Positions 36,725-46,358 are shown, counted from the first letter of the stretch. The stretch is DNA of 64,000 nucleotides from Saccharopolyspora spinosa NRRL 18395 (GCF_000194155.1 NZ_GL877878.1:3441557-3505556); one strand, 5' to 3'. Numbers and translations: made by a program. Notes: generated by a model from the letters alone, not told the origin.

Positions 36725-37495
36725 ATGGACCGGCCTTGGCGGGACCACGCCGCGCAGCAGATCTGCGTGGCGCCGGAGAGGATCACGGCCTGCCTCTTCG
36801 ACCTCGACGGCGTGCTCACCAGCACCGCCGCGCAGCACATGGCGGCCTGGAAGCAGACGTTCGACGCGTTCCTGCGAGATCGGGAGGGCGAGCGCTTCTC
36901 GCCGTTCACCGAACGTGACTATCTGGAGCACGTGGACGGGCGCCCGCGAGCGGACGGCGTGCGCCAGTTCCTCGCTTCTCGCGGCATTTCCCTGCCCGAA
37001 GGGCCTCGCGACGCCCCACCGGCCTCGGAAACGATCCACGGTCTGGGCAACCGGAAGAACGAGACGCTGCAAGCGATCATCCGAGAACACGGGGTGACTC
37101 CGTATCCGGGGTCGGTGCGCTATCTGGAGGCGGTGCGGAACGCCGGACTCGCCATCGGCGTGGTCACCTCCTCGGAGAACGGCGCGTCGGTGCTGGAGGC
37201 GGCGGGCCTGAGCCGGTTCGTGCAGGCGCGGATCGACGGCCTAGTGATCGCCGAGCAGAAGCTGCGCGGCAAGCCTGAGCCGGACGCGTTCATGGCCGGG
37301 GCCCGGGCGCTCGGCGTCGCACCGGCCGAAGCGGCGGTGTTCGAGGATGCGCTGGCGGGCGTGCAAGCCGGCCAGGCCGGCGGGTTCGGGTGGGTGGTCG
37401 GCGTGGACCGCACCCACCACGCGGACGAGTTGCGGGCGCACGGCGCCGACGTCGTGGTGCCGGACCTGGCCGACCTCCTGGCCGTGGACCGCTGA
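36725..37495 (+). CDS. HAD-superfamily beta-phosphoglucomutase-like enzyme
   Basis: 256 aa from ATG 36725. HAD motif I LFDLDGVLTSTA holds the nucleophile and general acid Asp, with a helical cap (YLEHVDGRPRADGVRQFL is the substrate-binding block), motif II VTSSENG, the motif III lysine in LRGKPEPDAF and motif IV VFEDALAGVQAG. Beta-phosphoglucomutases convert beta-glucose-1-phosphate, the product of GH65 phosphorylases, to glucose-6-phosphate. The GH65 gene follows by 20 nt, so the two form a catabolic pair. Confidence 0.88.
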   Translation: MDRPWRDHAAQQICVAPERITACLFDLDGVLTSTAAQHMAAWKQTFDAFLRDREGERFSPFTERDYLEHVDGRPRADGVRQFLASRGISLPEGPRDAPPASETIHGLGNRKNETLQAIIREHGVTPYPGSVRYLEAVRNAGLAIGVVTSSENGASVLEAAGLSRFVQARIDGLVIAEQKLRGKPEPDAFMAGARALGVAPAEAAVFEDALAGVQAGQAGGFGWVVGVDRTHHADELRAHGADVVVPDLADLLAVDR

Positions 37496-37515
37496 AGCAC
37501 GAGGTGGTGGACGAC

Positions 37516-39888
37516 GTGACGACTCCTCGACTACCGGGTTACGAGGTGGCCCCGTGGGAGCTGCGATGGCGGTGGCTGGACCTGGACGCCCTGCGCCGCA
37601 CCGAATCCACCTTCGCGCTGTCCAACGGCCACATCGGATTCCGCGGCTCGTTCGAGGAGGGCGAGCCGCGCGGCCTACCCGGCACCTACCTCAACGGCTT
37701 CTACGAGCGGCGACCACTGCCGTACGCCGAAGCCGGGTACGGCTACCCGGAAGACGGGCAGACCGTGGTCAACGTGACGGACGGCAAGATCATCCGGTTG
37801 CTGGTCGAGGACGAACCGGTGGACATGCGCTACGGCTCGGCCCCGCACCACGAGCGGGTGCTCGACTTCCGCTCCGGCACGCTGCGCCGCAACACCGAGT
37901 GGGTGTCGCCCACCGGTCGGCGCGTGCGCATCACCTCGGAGCGACTGGTCTCGTTCACCCAGCGCGCCATCGCCGCGATCCACTACGAGGTCGAACCGTT
38001 GGACGGGCAGGCACAACTCGTGGTGCAGTCCGAGCTGCTGGCCAACGAACCGATCGACGGGGACGTCGACGATCCGCGAGTCGCCGCCGTCCTGAAGGGC
38101 GCCCTGGTCTCGGACTTCGCCGTGGGCGAGGGCAGCCGCGCCGTGCTGGGCCACCACACCCGCCGGTCCGGCCTGCGCATGGCCGCGGCGATGGACCACG
38201 AGGTGGACGCGCCCGCAGAGGTGTCGACGGAGAACTGGACAGAGGGTGACCTGGCCCGGCTGACCCTGGCTGCCGAGGTGCCCCAAGGGCGGAAGCTGGC
38301 GCTGACCAAGTACGTCGCGTACGGCTGGTCCAGCCAGCGGTCCCCGCAGGCCCTGCGAGCCCAGGTGGAGGCCGCGCTGGCCGGTGCCAGGCAAAGCGGC
38401 TGGCAGGGCCTGCTCGACGAGCAGCGCGCCTATCTGGACGACTTCTGGGAAGCCGCCGACGTGGAGGTCGACGGCGACGCGGAGCTGCAGCAGGCGGTCC
38501 GGTTCGCGCTGTTCCACGTGCTACAGGCCGGTGCCCGCGGGGAGACCAGGGCGATCCCGGCGAAGGGGCTCACCGGCCCCGGCTACGACGGGCACGCGTT
38601 CTGGGACACCGAATCGTTCGTGTTACCGCTGCTGACCTACACCCTCCCGGACGCCGCCCGCAACGCGCTGCAATGGCGTCACTCCACATTGGACAAGGCG
38701 CGGACCCGGGCTGCTCAGCTCGGCCAGAGTGGCGCCGCGTTCCCGTGGCGCTCGATCGACGGCGACGAGTGCTCCGGCTACTGGCCGGCCGGTACAGCGG
38801 CGTTCCACATCAACGCGGACGTCGCCGACGCCACCGCCCGCTACCTCGCGGCCACCGGGGACGGGGACTTCGAGGCATCCGCCGGGCTGGAACTGCTGGT
38901 GGAGACGGCACGGCTGTGGACGTCGCTGGGACACCACGACGCGCACGGCCGGTTCCGCATCGACGGGGTCACCGGTCCCGACGAGTACACCGCCGTCGTC
39001 GACAACAACGTCTACACCAACCTGATGGCGCAGCGGAACCTGCACGAGGCGGCTTCCCACTGCGAACTGCACCCGGAACTGGCGAGCGCGCTGGGCGTGG
39101 ACGAGGAGGAGACGGCCCGCTGGCGGGACGCGGCCGACCGGGTGGTGGTGCCCTACGACGAAGCGCTCGACGTGCACCCGCAGTCCGAGGGGTTCACCAA
39201 GCACGCCCACTGGGACTTCGCGAACACGCCCCCGGAGGGTTACCCGCTGCTGCTGCACTACCCGTACTTCGACCTCTACCGCAAGCAAGTGGTCAAGCAA
39301 GCGGACCTGGTGTTGGCGATGTGGCTGCGCGGGGATGCGTTCACCCCGGAGGAGAAGGCCAGGAATGTGGCGTACTACGAGGCGCTGACCGTGCGCGACT
39401 CGTCGCTGTCCTCATCCGTGCAGGCGGTGCTCACCGCCGAGGTGGGCCACCTCGAACTGGCCTACGACTACTTCGCCGAGGCAGCGCTGGCGGATCTGCA
39501 CGACATCTACCAGAACGTGCGCCAGGGCCTGCACATCGCCGCGCTGGCAGGTGCGTGGATCGCTGCGGTCGCCGGGTTCGGCGGAATGCGGGACCACGGC
39601 GGCGAGCTGAGCTTCGCGCCCCGGCTGCCGCCCGAACTCAGCCGCATCTCGTTCCGGTTGTGCTTTGCCGGCAGCCGGATCTGCGTCACCATCCACCGCG
39701 ACGAGGCGACCTACGCGCTGAGCCACGGCGAGCCGGTTCGGACCTCGCACCACGGCCGCCCGATCCTGCTCACCCAGGGCCAGCCGATCACCATGCCTGT
39801 ACCACGGCCGCCGGAGAACCCACTGCCCCGCCAGCCCGCCGGGCGCGCTCCGACCCGCCGCCGGCTCCAACCGACTCCCGGCGGCTGA
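37516..39888 (+). CDS. GH65-family disaccharide phosphorylase (trehalose/kojibiose/maltose type)
   Basis: 790 aa from GTG 37516, preceded by GAGGTGG. N-terminal beta-sandwich (ALSNGHIGFRGSFEEG, GTYLNGFYE), then an (alpha/alpha)6 barrel with KGLTGPGYDGHAFWDTE and the general acid Glu in DGVTGPDEYTAVVDNNVYTN, and a C-terminal jelly-roll (RLPPELSRISFRLCFAG). GH65 enzymes phosphorolyse alpha-glucosides to beta-glucose-1-phosphate. Together with the preceding mutase it feeds glucose-6-phosphate. Which disaccharide is used cannot be decided from sequence alone. The last 30 residues are Pro/Arg-rich and probably unstructured. Confidence 0.9.
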   Translation: MTTPRLPGYEVAPWELRWRWLDLDALRRTESTFALSNGHIGFRGSFEEGEPRGLPGTYLNGFYERRPLPYAEAGYGYPEDGQTVVNVTDGKIIRLLVEDEPVDMRYGSAPHHERVLDFRSGTLRRNTEWVSPTGRRVRITSERLVSFTQRAIAAIHYEVEPLDGQAQLVVQSELLANEPIDGDVDDPRVAAVLKGALVSDFAVGEGSRAVLGHHTRRSGLRMAAAMDHEVDAPAEVSTENWTEGDLARLTLAAEVPQGRKLALTKYVAYGWSSQRSPQALRAQVEAALAGARQSGWQGLLDEQRAYLDDFWEAADVEVDGDAELQQAVRFALFHVLQAGARGETRAIPAKGLTGPGYDGHAFWDTESFVLPLLTYTLPDAARNALQWRHSTLDKARTRAAQLGQSGAAFPWRSIDGDECSGYWPAGTAAFHINADVADATARYLAATGDGDFEASAGLELLVETARLWTSLGHHDAHGRFRIDGVTGPDEYTAVVDNNVYTNLMAQRNLHEAASHCELHPELASALGVDEEETARWRDAADRVVVPYDEALDVHPQSEGFTKHAHWDFANTPPEGYPLLLHYPYFDLYRKQVVKQADLVLAMWLRGDAFTPEEKARNVAYYEALTVRDSSLSSSVQAVLTAEVGHLELAYDYFAEAALADLHDIYQNVRQGLHIAALAGAWIAAVAGFGGMRDHGGELSFAPRLPPELSRISFRLCFAGSRICVTIHRDEATYALSHGEPVRTSHHGRPILLTQGQPITMPVPRPPENPLPRQPAGRAPTRRRLQPTPGG

Positions 39889-39935
39889 GGGGTCCTTGCG
39901 GAATGCGGCGTGAGCCGCATGCGGCGTGGGACCCC
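39889..39935 (+). terminator. nested hairpin after the GH65 gene
   Basis: Starts directly at the stop codon. Outer arms GGGGTCC (39889-39895) and GGACCCC (39929-39935), inner perfect hairpin ATGCGGC/GCCGCAT with loop GTGA (39903-39920). No T tract. Confidence 0.65.
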
Positions 39936-40033
39936 ACCTGCACGCGAAGCATTCCTTGAGCGTGTTGGACTTCTTCCCGTCCACTTCCCTGCGCGGCGAC
40001 TGCTAGTGCCCCTACCTGAACGGACCAATGAGG

Positions 40034-41248
40034 CTAGGCGGTCAACCCAAGGCGTTTAGCGAGAACTCGCGCATCCCGTTGAACGTTGCGCCCACCGTTG
40101 CTGACAAGCTCGCCCGCGATTCCTCGGGCCATCGGATGGTGCCGCATCGATTCTTCGCAAGTGTCGGTCGCGCGTTGGAGAATCTGAAGCGTGGCTACGC
40201 GGTCTTTGCGCTGGTGGTAACTGCGGGCCATGTCGAGCCAGAGCCGAGATCTGCGGTGCACGGAGGGCAACGCGTCGATGTCGGCATCGAGAGTGTGTGC
40301 CGACTTTCGAAGATCCGTATAGACGTTGACACCTGTCGTGTCGGCATTGGCAGCACCGAACACAGTGGACGAATGGACGTAGCCGGATGGCATCTTTCTA
40401 GGCATCTTGTCTGCTTGGTCAAGCGCGAACAGTGCATCTCCTTCTCGGCCGAGGCGCGCCGCCGTAATCGCGCCGTGAAGGTGAAGCGCGCCCCAAAGAG
40501 CGCGTGTGGTGTCGTCACCGTTGTTGAGGTAGGGCTCCAGCAACGTCCCGGCTTCGGTCACAAGCTGGTAAGCGTCTTCCTCTCGTTCGGATGCGCGCCA
40601 GACATTACCAAGCACCCACGCGCCCAAGGCCAGCGACTCGGGGTCTCCAGCATGTTCAGCTGCGTTCATGGCCCTGTCAGCAACCAGCCACAACAATGGC
40701 GTGTCGGACACCCATGCAAGCACCTGGTGAGCCAGGCCGTAAGCACTGGTGAGCGTCGCGTAGGCACTTCGCCGCGGTTCCACGTCCAAGATCCGGGCGG
40801 CGCGTCTGGCATCTCGGATGATGGCGGGTAGCAATGCGCCGACTGAGCTACGCGGTGTCGGGCTGTTGTGCCAGAGGTGCCAAGCGTTAGCAGATGCGTG
40901 TTTCAATGCATCAACGTTCGGCTGCTGCCGGTCGTTGACCGCAAGGGGCATCTCTTCGATGGCTTCGCGCAGCGCTTCGACTGCCGGATGGCCGGCGCGG
41001 CGGCTCAGGTCGATTGGCATGGCGGTTGAACCGGTAATTTCGGCCAGATCATGGACGCCAAGAGCTTCTGCCAGCTTCACCAGGGTAGGAAGCCTGGGCG
41101 TCTGGATCTTCCCCTTCTCGACCTGCTTGAGCCAGTCAGATGACCTGCCAACCAGGCCAGCGACGACCGTCCGGGACTTCCCTGTGCGTTCACGAATGAT
41201 CTGAAGTCGTTCGCCGATGGTCTTGCCTGCGAAGCAGCCGTGCCTCAA
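40034..41248 (-). CDS. XRE-family regulator with TPR-like C-terminal domain
   Basis: 404 aa. HTH_3 at the N-terminus (IGERLQIIRERTGKSR, VVAGLVGRSSDWLKQVEKG; about residues 11-45), then a long helical repeat region (AYGLAHQVLAWVSDTPLLWLVADRAMNAAEHAGD, LHGAITAARLGREGDALFALDQAD, RSRLWLDMARSYHQRKD) as in actinobacterial regulators that are often encoded next to mobile elements or secondary-metabolite genes. A/T content is higher than in the GH65 genes. On its 5' side lies a serine-recombinase stub, suggesting arrival with an element. Confidence 0.85.
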   Translation of the reverse strand: MRHGCFAGKTIGERLQIIRERTGKSRTVVAGLVGRSSDWLKQVEKGKIQTPRLPTLVKLAEALGVHDLAEITGSTAMPIDLSRRAGHPAVEALREAIEEMPLAVNDRQQPNVDALKHASANAWHLWHNSPTPRSSVGALLPAIIRDARRAARILDVEPRRSAYATLTSAYGLAHQVLAWVSDTPLLWLVADRAMNAAEHAGDPESLALGAWVLGNVWRASEREEDAYQLVTEAGTLLEPYLNNGDDTTRALWGALHLHGAITAARLGREGDALFALDQADKMPRKMPSGYVHSSTVFGAANADTTGVNVYTDLRKSAHTLDADIDALPSVHRRSRLWLDMARSYHQRKDRVATLQILQRATDTCEESMRHHPMARGIAGELVSNGGRNVQRDARVLAKRLGLTA

Positions 41249-41267
41249 CGCTTAAGGCTCCGGCGTG

Positions 41268-41429
41268 CTACGACTCACCCAGCACCCCGCCGAGATGCTC
41301 GATCACCTTGCGATTGTCGGCGTGCTGCGTCTCGATCTTCTCCAGCTCGCCCGTCTCCTGCAGTCGCGACAACCGCGCGTAGGAATCGAAAACCGACCGC
41401 CGCTGCCCCTGACCCGCAAGATCACCCAT
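41268..41429 (-). pseudogene. serine recombinase, first 50 residues only
   Basis: Starting at ATG 41429 the minus strand reads MGDLAGQGQ, then SVFDSYARLSRLQETGELEKIETQ and ADNRKVIEHLGGVLGE, the N-terminus of a large serine recombinase around its catalytic serine region (YxRLSR), and stops with a TAG after residue 53. Full proteins have 450 or more residues. The remaining 90 percent is missing; the XRE regulator begins 20 bp further on. A remnant of an integrase of an integrated element. Confidence 0.55.
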
Positions 41430-41580
41430 ACACCCAAATAAGGATCCAAATGAACTCTTGGTATGGCAACCCAAAAGACTCACGGCCCCGTGGCCTGAGA
41501 CCCGCGACGCCGCTGGACAGCCGGCGATGCTCCCACCGCCGGCTCCTGTCATGTCGAGGGCGCGTTGAATCCCATCGAGC

Positions 41581-42741
41581 TCAGGACGGGTTCTCACCGC
41601 CGGGCCCGGGGCGGCGGTCCGCCGGGCGCACTGGCGGGATCGGGTGGCTGGGCCAGCGTCGCGGTCCGGACCACAGGGCGGGCACGGCGTCGGTCGCGGC
41701 CGCGAGCGCGTACGCGGTGGGCTCGTAATTGACCCGCCAGCCCCGGAAGTGCGGCCACGCTTCCGCCGGGGTGCGCTCCACGGGGAACCCGACCTCGGTC
41801 AGCCGGTCGACCGCGGCGCGGTATTCGCCGTACGACAGCTGAATTCCGGAGTCCGGATCCGGGTCCTCGTCGACCGGAATGCCCACGGCAAACGCGATCT
41901 GCCGCAGAGCGGTGAAGCCCATCCGCAGGCACAGCCGCGGCTCGATCCGGTCCCGGCTCGGGCACAGCGCGAGCAGCAGCGCCGCCGAGTCCAGCACGGC
42001 CAGCAGTCCGACCAGCCACGAATGGCGCGGCTGCGGGGAGCGGAACCAGACCAGGACCGGATAGTTGCTGTGGCTCTCGCCGATGTCGGCCGCCCACCTC
42101 TCCCAGATCCGGTACAACTCGGTGAGGTCATCTTCGCCGAGCTGGATGCCGTACCTGGTGCGGGCTAGCAGCTCCGGTCCCCACGGCGGAGATCCCGCCC
42201 GCGCCCCCAGCAAGGTCACCTCGGTTTCGCGGCGGTTGAATGCTGAATACAAGGCTGGCAGGTAGGCGATCTGGAGGGCCACGACCAGAAGTCCCGTTCC
42301 GGCCGCCAGGAAATCGATGACGCTCGGAGCTGCCGTGGCGGTGGTGGAGAAACCCAGCGTGAACAGCGAAGACCCGGCCTCCCGAGCGGACTCGGTCAGA
42401 CCTGGCTCCCACGGGAACAGCAGAAGCGTGTAGCCGAGGAAATAACCCGCGAGCCACGTGGCCAGCATCGCGGCGAGGAAGGTGACCGGCTGCGCAGCGA
42501 GAATCCGGTCCCGCGTCGCGTAGTCGGACGCAGACCTGGTGAGCAGCACGAAGAACGAATCCACCGCCCTGCGGACCAAACGCGTGAGACCACCGGGGCG
42601 CGCACGCGCGATGACCAGCGTCCGTGCGACGCTCGCCGTCACCACCGCCACGAGCAGACCGCCCACGACGGCCACGACGACCGCAACAGCCGGGCCGACG
42701 CCGCCGGTCGGCACGGCCGTCCTCCCGTCCAACTGCGCCAT
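41581..42741 (-). CDS. channel-like integral membrane protein
   Basis: About 386 aa from ATG 42741 (GGGATG upstream; 42810 is an alternative start). Three to four TM segments lie in the first half (VAVVVAVVGGLLVAVVTASVA, VTFLAAMLATWLAGYFLGYTLLLFPW, and the pair around SSLFTLGFSTT and FLAAGTGLLVVALQIAYLPALYSAF), then a soluble C-terminal half of about 200 aa. The FTLGFST segment followed by a TM resembles the pore-helix/filter/TM arrangement of two-TM ion channels, as in actinobacterial proteins annotated as channel-like. The ion selectivity is unknown, and the classical TVGYG filter is absent. Confidence 0.65.
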   Translation of the reverse strand: MAQLDGRTAVPTGGVGPAVAVVVAVVGGLLVAVVTASVARTLVIARARPGGLTRLVRRAVDSFFVLLTRSASDYATRDRILAAQPVTFLAAMLATWLAGYFLGYTLLLFPWEPGLTESAREAGSSLFTLGFSTTATAAPSVIDFLAAGTGLLVVALQIAYLPALYSAFNRRETEVTLLGARAGSPPWGPELLARTRYGIQLGEDDLTELYRIWERWAADIGESHSNYPVLVWFRSPQPRHSWLVGLLAVLDSAALLLALCPSRDRIEPRLCLRMGFTALRQIAFAVGIPVDEDPDPDSGIQLSYGEYRAAVDRLTEVGFPVERTPAEAWPHFRGWRVNYEPTAYALAAATDAVPALWSGPRRWPSHPIPPVRPADRRPGPGGENPS

Positions 42742-43194
42742 GCACATCCCGTTAACCATCCACTGTGAACTTTCCCCGCCGGTCACCGGCCTTTCGATCA
42801 TTCCGAGCATCGAATTGACCCGAAAAGTCTAATGTTGAGCGCGGCGATGCGGATAGAGCCGTGTTGCGGAGGTGCCCAGCTGGCCATCACCGATCAGGCT
42901 CGTCTCGGAGTACCCCGGGAAACGCGGGACCAACGAACCTAGCGCGCTGGCAGTTCGGGAGCGGAAACTGGCGAAACCGCTGGTGGGAAACGGGACGACG
43001 CAGTTCCGGGGCAGTGGTTGGGCAGCGCCGTTCGCCGTCCAGTGCCGCAGGGTGCCGCTCCCGCAAGGACTCCCGCGACCAACGACAAGCCCGAGATCGC
43101 CGGTGCCGGCCGCTAACTGGGAGTTCTCGGCGGCGAAGCACCCGCAAGCGGCGTGACAGGAACACCAAGGACCGATGATGCGCAAGGGTTTTCG
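42742..43194. other. divergent intergenic region, no supported gene
   Basis: About 450 bp between the channel-like gene and the NmrA-like gene. Short open frames on both strands show no recognisable family. Confidence 0.4.
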
Positions 43195-44124
43195 ATGGCC
43201 AGCGAACCCACTTACCTGATCACCGGGGCCGGCGGCGGAGTCGGCGGGATGAGCCGACTCGTCGTGGAACGGCTCCTCGCTCGCGGACGGGCAGTTCGGG
43301 GCATGGTCCACCACGACGACGCCCGGGCCGAAGCGCTGCGTGCCCTCGGTGCCGATGTCGTCGTCGGCGACCTAACCAACCCCGTGCACGTCGCCGCGGC
43401 AACCGAGGGCATCAGCCGCATGTTCTTCAACATGAGCGTCTCACCCGACTACCTCGAAGCCACCACTGTCGTCTGCGCGGCAGTCCGAGAACCGCCCGGC
43501 ATCGAAGTACTGGTCAACATGTCGCAGATGACCGTCTCCCAGATGACGGCGACCAGCACGGCGGAATCCCACCAGCAACGCCTGCACTGGCTGGCCGAAC
43601 ACGTCATCGACTGGTCCGCGGTCCCGGCCATGCACATCAGGCCCACGGTGCTGCTCGAGAACCCGCTGTTTTCCGTGCTCGCCGCGCAATCGATCCGTGA
43701 CCACGACGAGCTGGCGCTGCCCTTCGGAACAGGCCGCACCTCCCCCGTCGCCGCCAGCGATGTCGCCGACGTGGTGACCGCCGTTCTGCTCGCACCGCAA
43801 CGCCACATCGGCTCGGTGCACGAGCTGACCGGCCCCGTGGCCCTGGACATCGACGAACTCGCCCACGAGTATTCACGCGCACTGGGCCGGCCCATCACCG
43901 CCGCGCACCTCTCCTACGACGAGTGGTTCGACCAGATGACGAGCGCCGACTTGAGCCCCCACGTGCAGCAACACATCGCCACGATGGCCAAGCTGCACCG
44001 CGACGACCGCTACAACCGCTCCACCACCGACGTCGAACAGATCACCGGCCAACCCGCCCGAACAGTGGAGCAATACGTGCGAGAACGGCGCGAAATGTTC
44101 AGCTCCCGGCGAGATGAGCCGTAA
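43195..44124 (+). CDS. NmrA-like / atypical SDR NAD(P)-binding protein
   Basis: 309 aa from ATG 43195; a GTG at 43153 is possible but gives only a short non-conserved leader. Rossmann motif LITGAGGGVGG at the N-terminus, then GDLTNPVHVAAATEGISRMFFN and RPTVLLENP, as in NmrA/YtfG-like quinone reductases and redox sensors. The ordinary SDR Tyr-x3-Lys is not evident. Substrate unknown. Probably a single-gene unit. Confidence 0.82.
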   Translation: MASEPTYLITGAGGGVGGMSRLVVERLLARGRAVRGMVHHDDARAEALRALGADVVVGDLTNPVHVAAATEGISRMFFNMSVSPDYLEATTVVCAAVREPPGIEVLVNMSQMTVSQMTATSTAESHQQRLHWLAEHVIDWSAVPAMHIRPTVLLENPLFSVLAAQSIRDHDELALPFGTGRTSPVAASDVADVVTAVLLAPQRHIGSVHELTGPVALDIDELAHEYSRALGRPITAAHLSYDEWFDQMTSADLSPHVQQHIATMAKLHRDDRYNRSTTDVEQITGQPARTVEQYVRERREMFSSRRDEP

Positions 44125-44338
44125 GGCACTTCCCCTCCACGGCCACCCGCCACACCTTGGCAACCGCTCAGCAGACCCAAACGCCCGCACCGAGCCGACG
44201 CAGGTGCGCATGATGATCGACTGTGCTGCTTCTGATCGACACCCTGAGCACCGTCCGCCACCCGCCGGCGACCACACCTCGCCGCGGCAGTCCAACCTCG
44301 CTGGGCCAGGGCTGTGCGGGTCCGGCAACGGGTGGTCA

Positions 44339-45073
44339 CTACTTGCGACGCTGCGAGGTCTTCTCCGCCAGGACGATGCCGGTGGCGGGGCGGACACCGC
44401 GATTGGTGCCCTCGATGAGGCCTTCGAGCACGCGTGCCCGGCTCGCCTCGATCTGTTCGACCACGATCTCGCGGGCGCGGGCCGCGTCTCGCGCGAGCAG
44501 CGCGTCGTGCAGGCCGTGGTGTTCGTGCACCATCTCCGACGCCCGGTCCCGGTTGCCGAGGCTGATGAAGAACAGGCGCTGCATTTCTTCGAGGAGGCCT
44601 TGCAAGGCTCGGGCGAGCCGCTCGTTGCCGGTCGCCTTCGCGATGCGGACGTGGAACTCGCGGTTGTCCTGGAGGAACTGCTCGTAGCTGCGGGTGTCGC
44701 CGTGGACGTAGGTCTTGTGCGCCAGCGCGTGCAGGGCTTCGAGTTCTTCCTTCGGTGCACGCTGCGCGGCGAACTCCACCGCTACCGGTTCGAGCACCAG
44801 CCGCATCTCGAACAGGTCCTGGACGCTGGCCAGCGTGATGACGGAGACCCGGTAGCCCTGCCTGGGGCGCACCTCGACGAAGCCCTCCTGCACCAGGCGG
44901 CGCAGGGCCTCGCGGACCGGTGAGCGGCCGAATCCGGTGGATTCGGTGAGCGCGACTTCGCGCAGCTCCTCCCCCGGCGCGAGTTCGCTGGTCAGGATCA
45001 GGTGCTTGATGTGCTCGTACGCATTCTCGGTCGCGCTGCCGCGCTGCGGAGCGTTGCCCGGTGGCACCGTCAT
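44339..45073 (-). CDS. GntR-family (FadR/FCD) transcriptional regulator
   Basis: About 244 aa from ATG 45073, with a GGGGG-rich site upstream; the reading frame extends to 45115. N-terminal winged HTH (AYEHIKHLILTSELAPGEELREVALTE, then GRSPVREALRRLVQEGFVEVRPRQGYRV) and an all-helical FCD domain with the metal-ligand pattern DNREFHVRIAKATGN, MVHEHHGLHDALLARDAARA. FCD regulators respond to organic acids or amino-acid-like ligands. It lies 98 bp after the FAD oxidase gene on the same strand and probably controls that pair. Confidence 0.9.
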   Translation of the reverse strand: MTVPPGNAPQRGSATENAYEHIKHLILTSELAPGEELREVALTESTGFGRSPVREALRRLVQEGFVEVRPRQGYRVSVITLASVQDLFEMRLVLEPVAVEFAAQRAPKEELEALHALAHKTYVHGDTRSYEQFLQDNREFHVRIAKATGNERLARALQGLLEEMQRLFFISLGNRDRASEMVHEHHGLHDALLARDAARAREIVVEQIEASRARVLEGLIEGTNRGVRPATGIVLAEKTSQRRK

Positions 45074-45171
45074 GAGGCGGAGCCCCCTTCGACCGCTCCC
45101 ACGAGCAGCTGCCATGAAACGTTTCGTGACATATCAGAACCGATGGTACCGGTCGGCAGCGCGACGGCGGA

Positions 45172-46347
45172 TCATGCCGGGGTGAGGGCGTCCGGCGGCC
45201 AGTCCGCCAGCGGCCGGTCCGGGGCGAGGAAGCCGACGTCGCGCGTGGTCCGCCCGTCGATGACCAGGTCCGCGACGACGTCGCCGATGGCCGGGGCGAA
45301 CTTGAACCCGGCACCGGAGAACCCGCAGGCGAGGATGACCCGCGATGCCTCGGGCAGCGGTCCGAGCAGCGGGTGGCCGTCGGTGGTGTAGCCCTCCACG
45401 CCGACCGTGGTGGTCACCGGGTCCGCGTGCAGTCCGGGGAAGTAGACCTCCACCGTTTCCCGGAAGCGGCGGAGCAGCTCCCCGCCGACGGTCAGCGGAG
45501 TGTTGTCGGTGTCGTAGACGATCGGGTGTCCCGTGGTGTAGATCCCGATCTTGATCGTGGCACCGTCGAGCGTGGGGAAGCCGTAGGCGTTGAGGTCCCC
45601 CACGCGTTCGAAGACCGGGAAGACCTTCTCGCGGTACCGGTCGATGTCGTCCGGCACGTACCAGGCCTGCACCAGGCGTCTCGGCAGCACCGCCGTGCGC
45701 ATCGCCGGGAGGACGTCCCGGGCCCGCGCGCCAGGTGCGACGACGACGTGGGCGTAGCGCTGGGAACCACTCTCGGTCCGCACGACGACCCCGTCGGCGT
45801 CGGGCTCCAGACCCAGCACCCGGGTGTGGTCGAACACGGCGGCACCGAGCTCCTCCGCCCGCCGCGCCGCGGTGACCACCGACAACTCCGGCCGCAGGAA
45901 ACCCGCTTCGGGGTCGATGACACCGGCATCGGTGGCCCGGATCAGGTGCTGCGGGAATCGTTCCTTCAGCTCGGAGCTGTCCAGGACTTCGTGGGCGAGG
46001 CCGGCCGCTTTCGCCGAGGCGTGCGCCGCGACGAGCGCGGGCGCGTCGCAGGGTCCGAGGATCAGGCCTCCGACGAGGTGCAGGAGGCTGCGCCCGGTCG
46101 CGCTCTCCAGTCCGCGCCAGAGGTCCAACGCCTGCAGCGCGAGCGCTGTGAGGCGCGGCTCGCGCTGGCTTTGCACGGAGAACCGCCGGGTCTGCCCGGA
46201 GAACGCGCCTCGGTCGTGCCCGACGCCGAACCGTTCGTAGCCGTGGACACGATGGCCGCGCACGGCGAGCCGCCACGCGGTCATGGATCCGATCGCGCCG
46301 AGGCCGATCACTGCGACGTCGGCGGCGTACTTCGTTGTTGGACGCAT
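45172..46347 (-). CDS. FAD-dependent amine oxidase (MSOX/MTOX-like)
   Basis: 391 aa from ATG 46347. Dinucleotide motif VAVIGLGAIGSMTAWRLA, the SoxA/MTOX-like RRFSVQSQREPRLTALALQAL block and the C-terminal GFSGAGFKFAPAIGD motif of monomeric sarcosine / N-methyltryptophan oxidases. The cysteine to which those enzymes covalently bind FAD normally sits in a CxYTxTPD context. Here that region reads GVEGYTTDGHPLLGP without a Cys, so FAD is probably held non-covalently. The gene follows the small monooxygenase-like gene by 11 nt. Substrate unknown. Confidence 0.82.
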   Translation of the reverse strand: MRPTTKYAADVAVIGLGAIGSMTAWRLAVRGHRVHGYERFGVGHDRGAFSGQTRRFSVQSQREPRLTALALQALDLWRGLESATGRSLLHLVGGLILGPCDAPALVAAHASAKAAGLAHEVLDSSELKERFPQHLIRATDAGVIDPEAGFLRPELSVVTAARRAEELGAAVFDHTRVLGLEPDADGVVVRTESGSQRYAHVVVAPGARARDVLPAMRTAVLPRRLVQAWYVPDDIDRYREKVFPVFERVGDLNAYGFPTLDGATIKIGIYTTGHPIVYDTDNTPLTVGGELLRRFRETVEVYFPGLHADPVTTTVGVEGYTTDGHPLLGPLPEASRVILACGFSGAGFKFAPAIGDVVADLVIDGRTTRDVGFLAPDRPLADWPPDALTPA

Positions 46348-46358
46348 GTACGGCTGCC

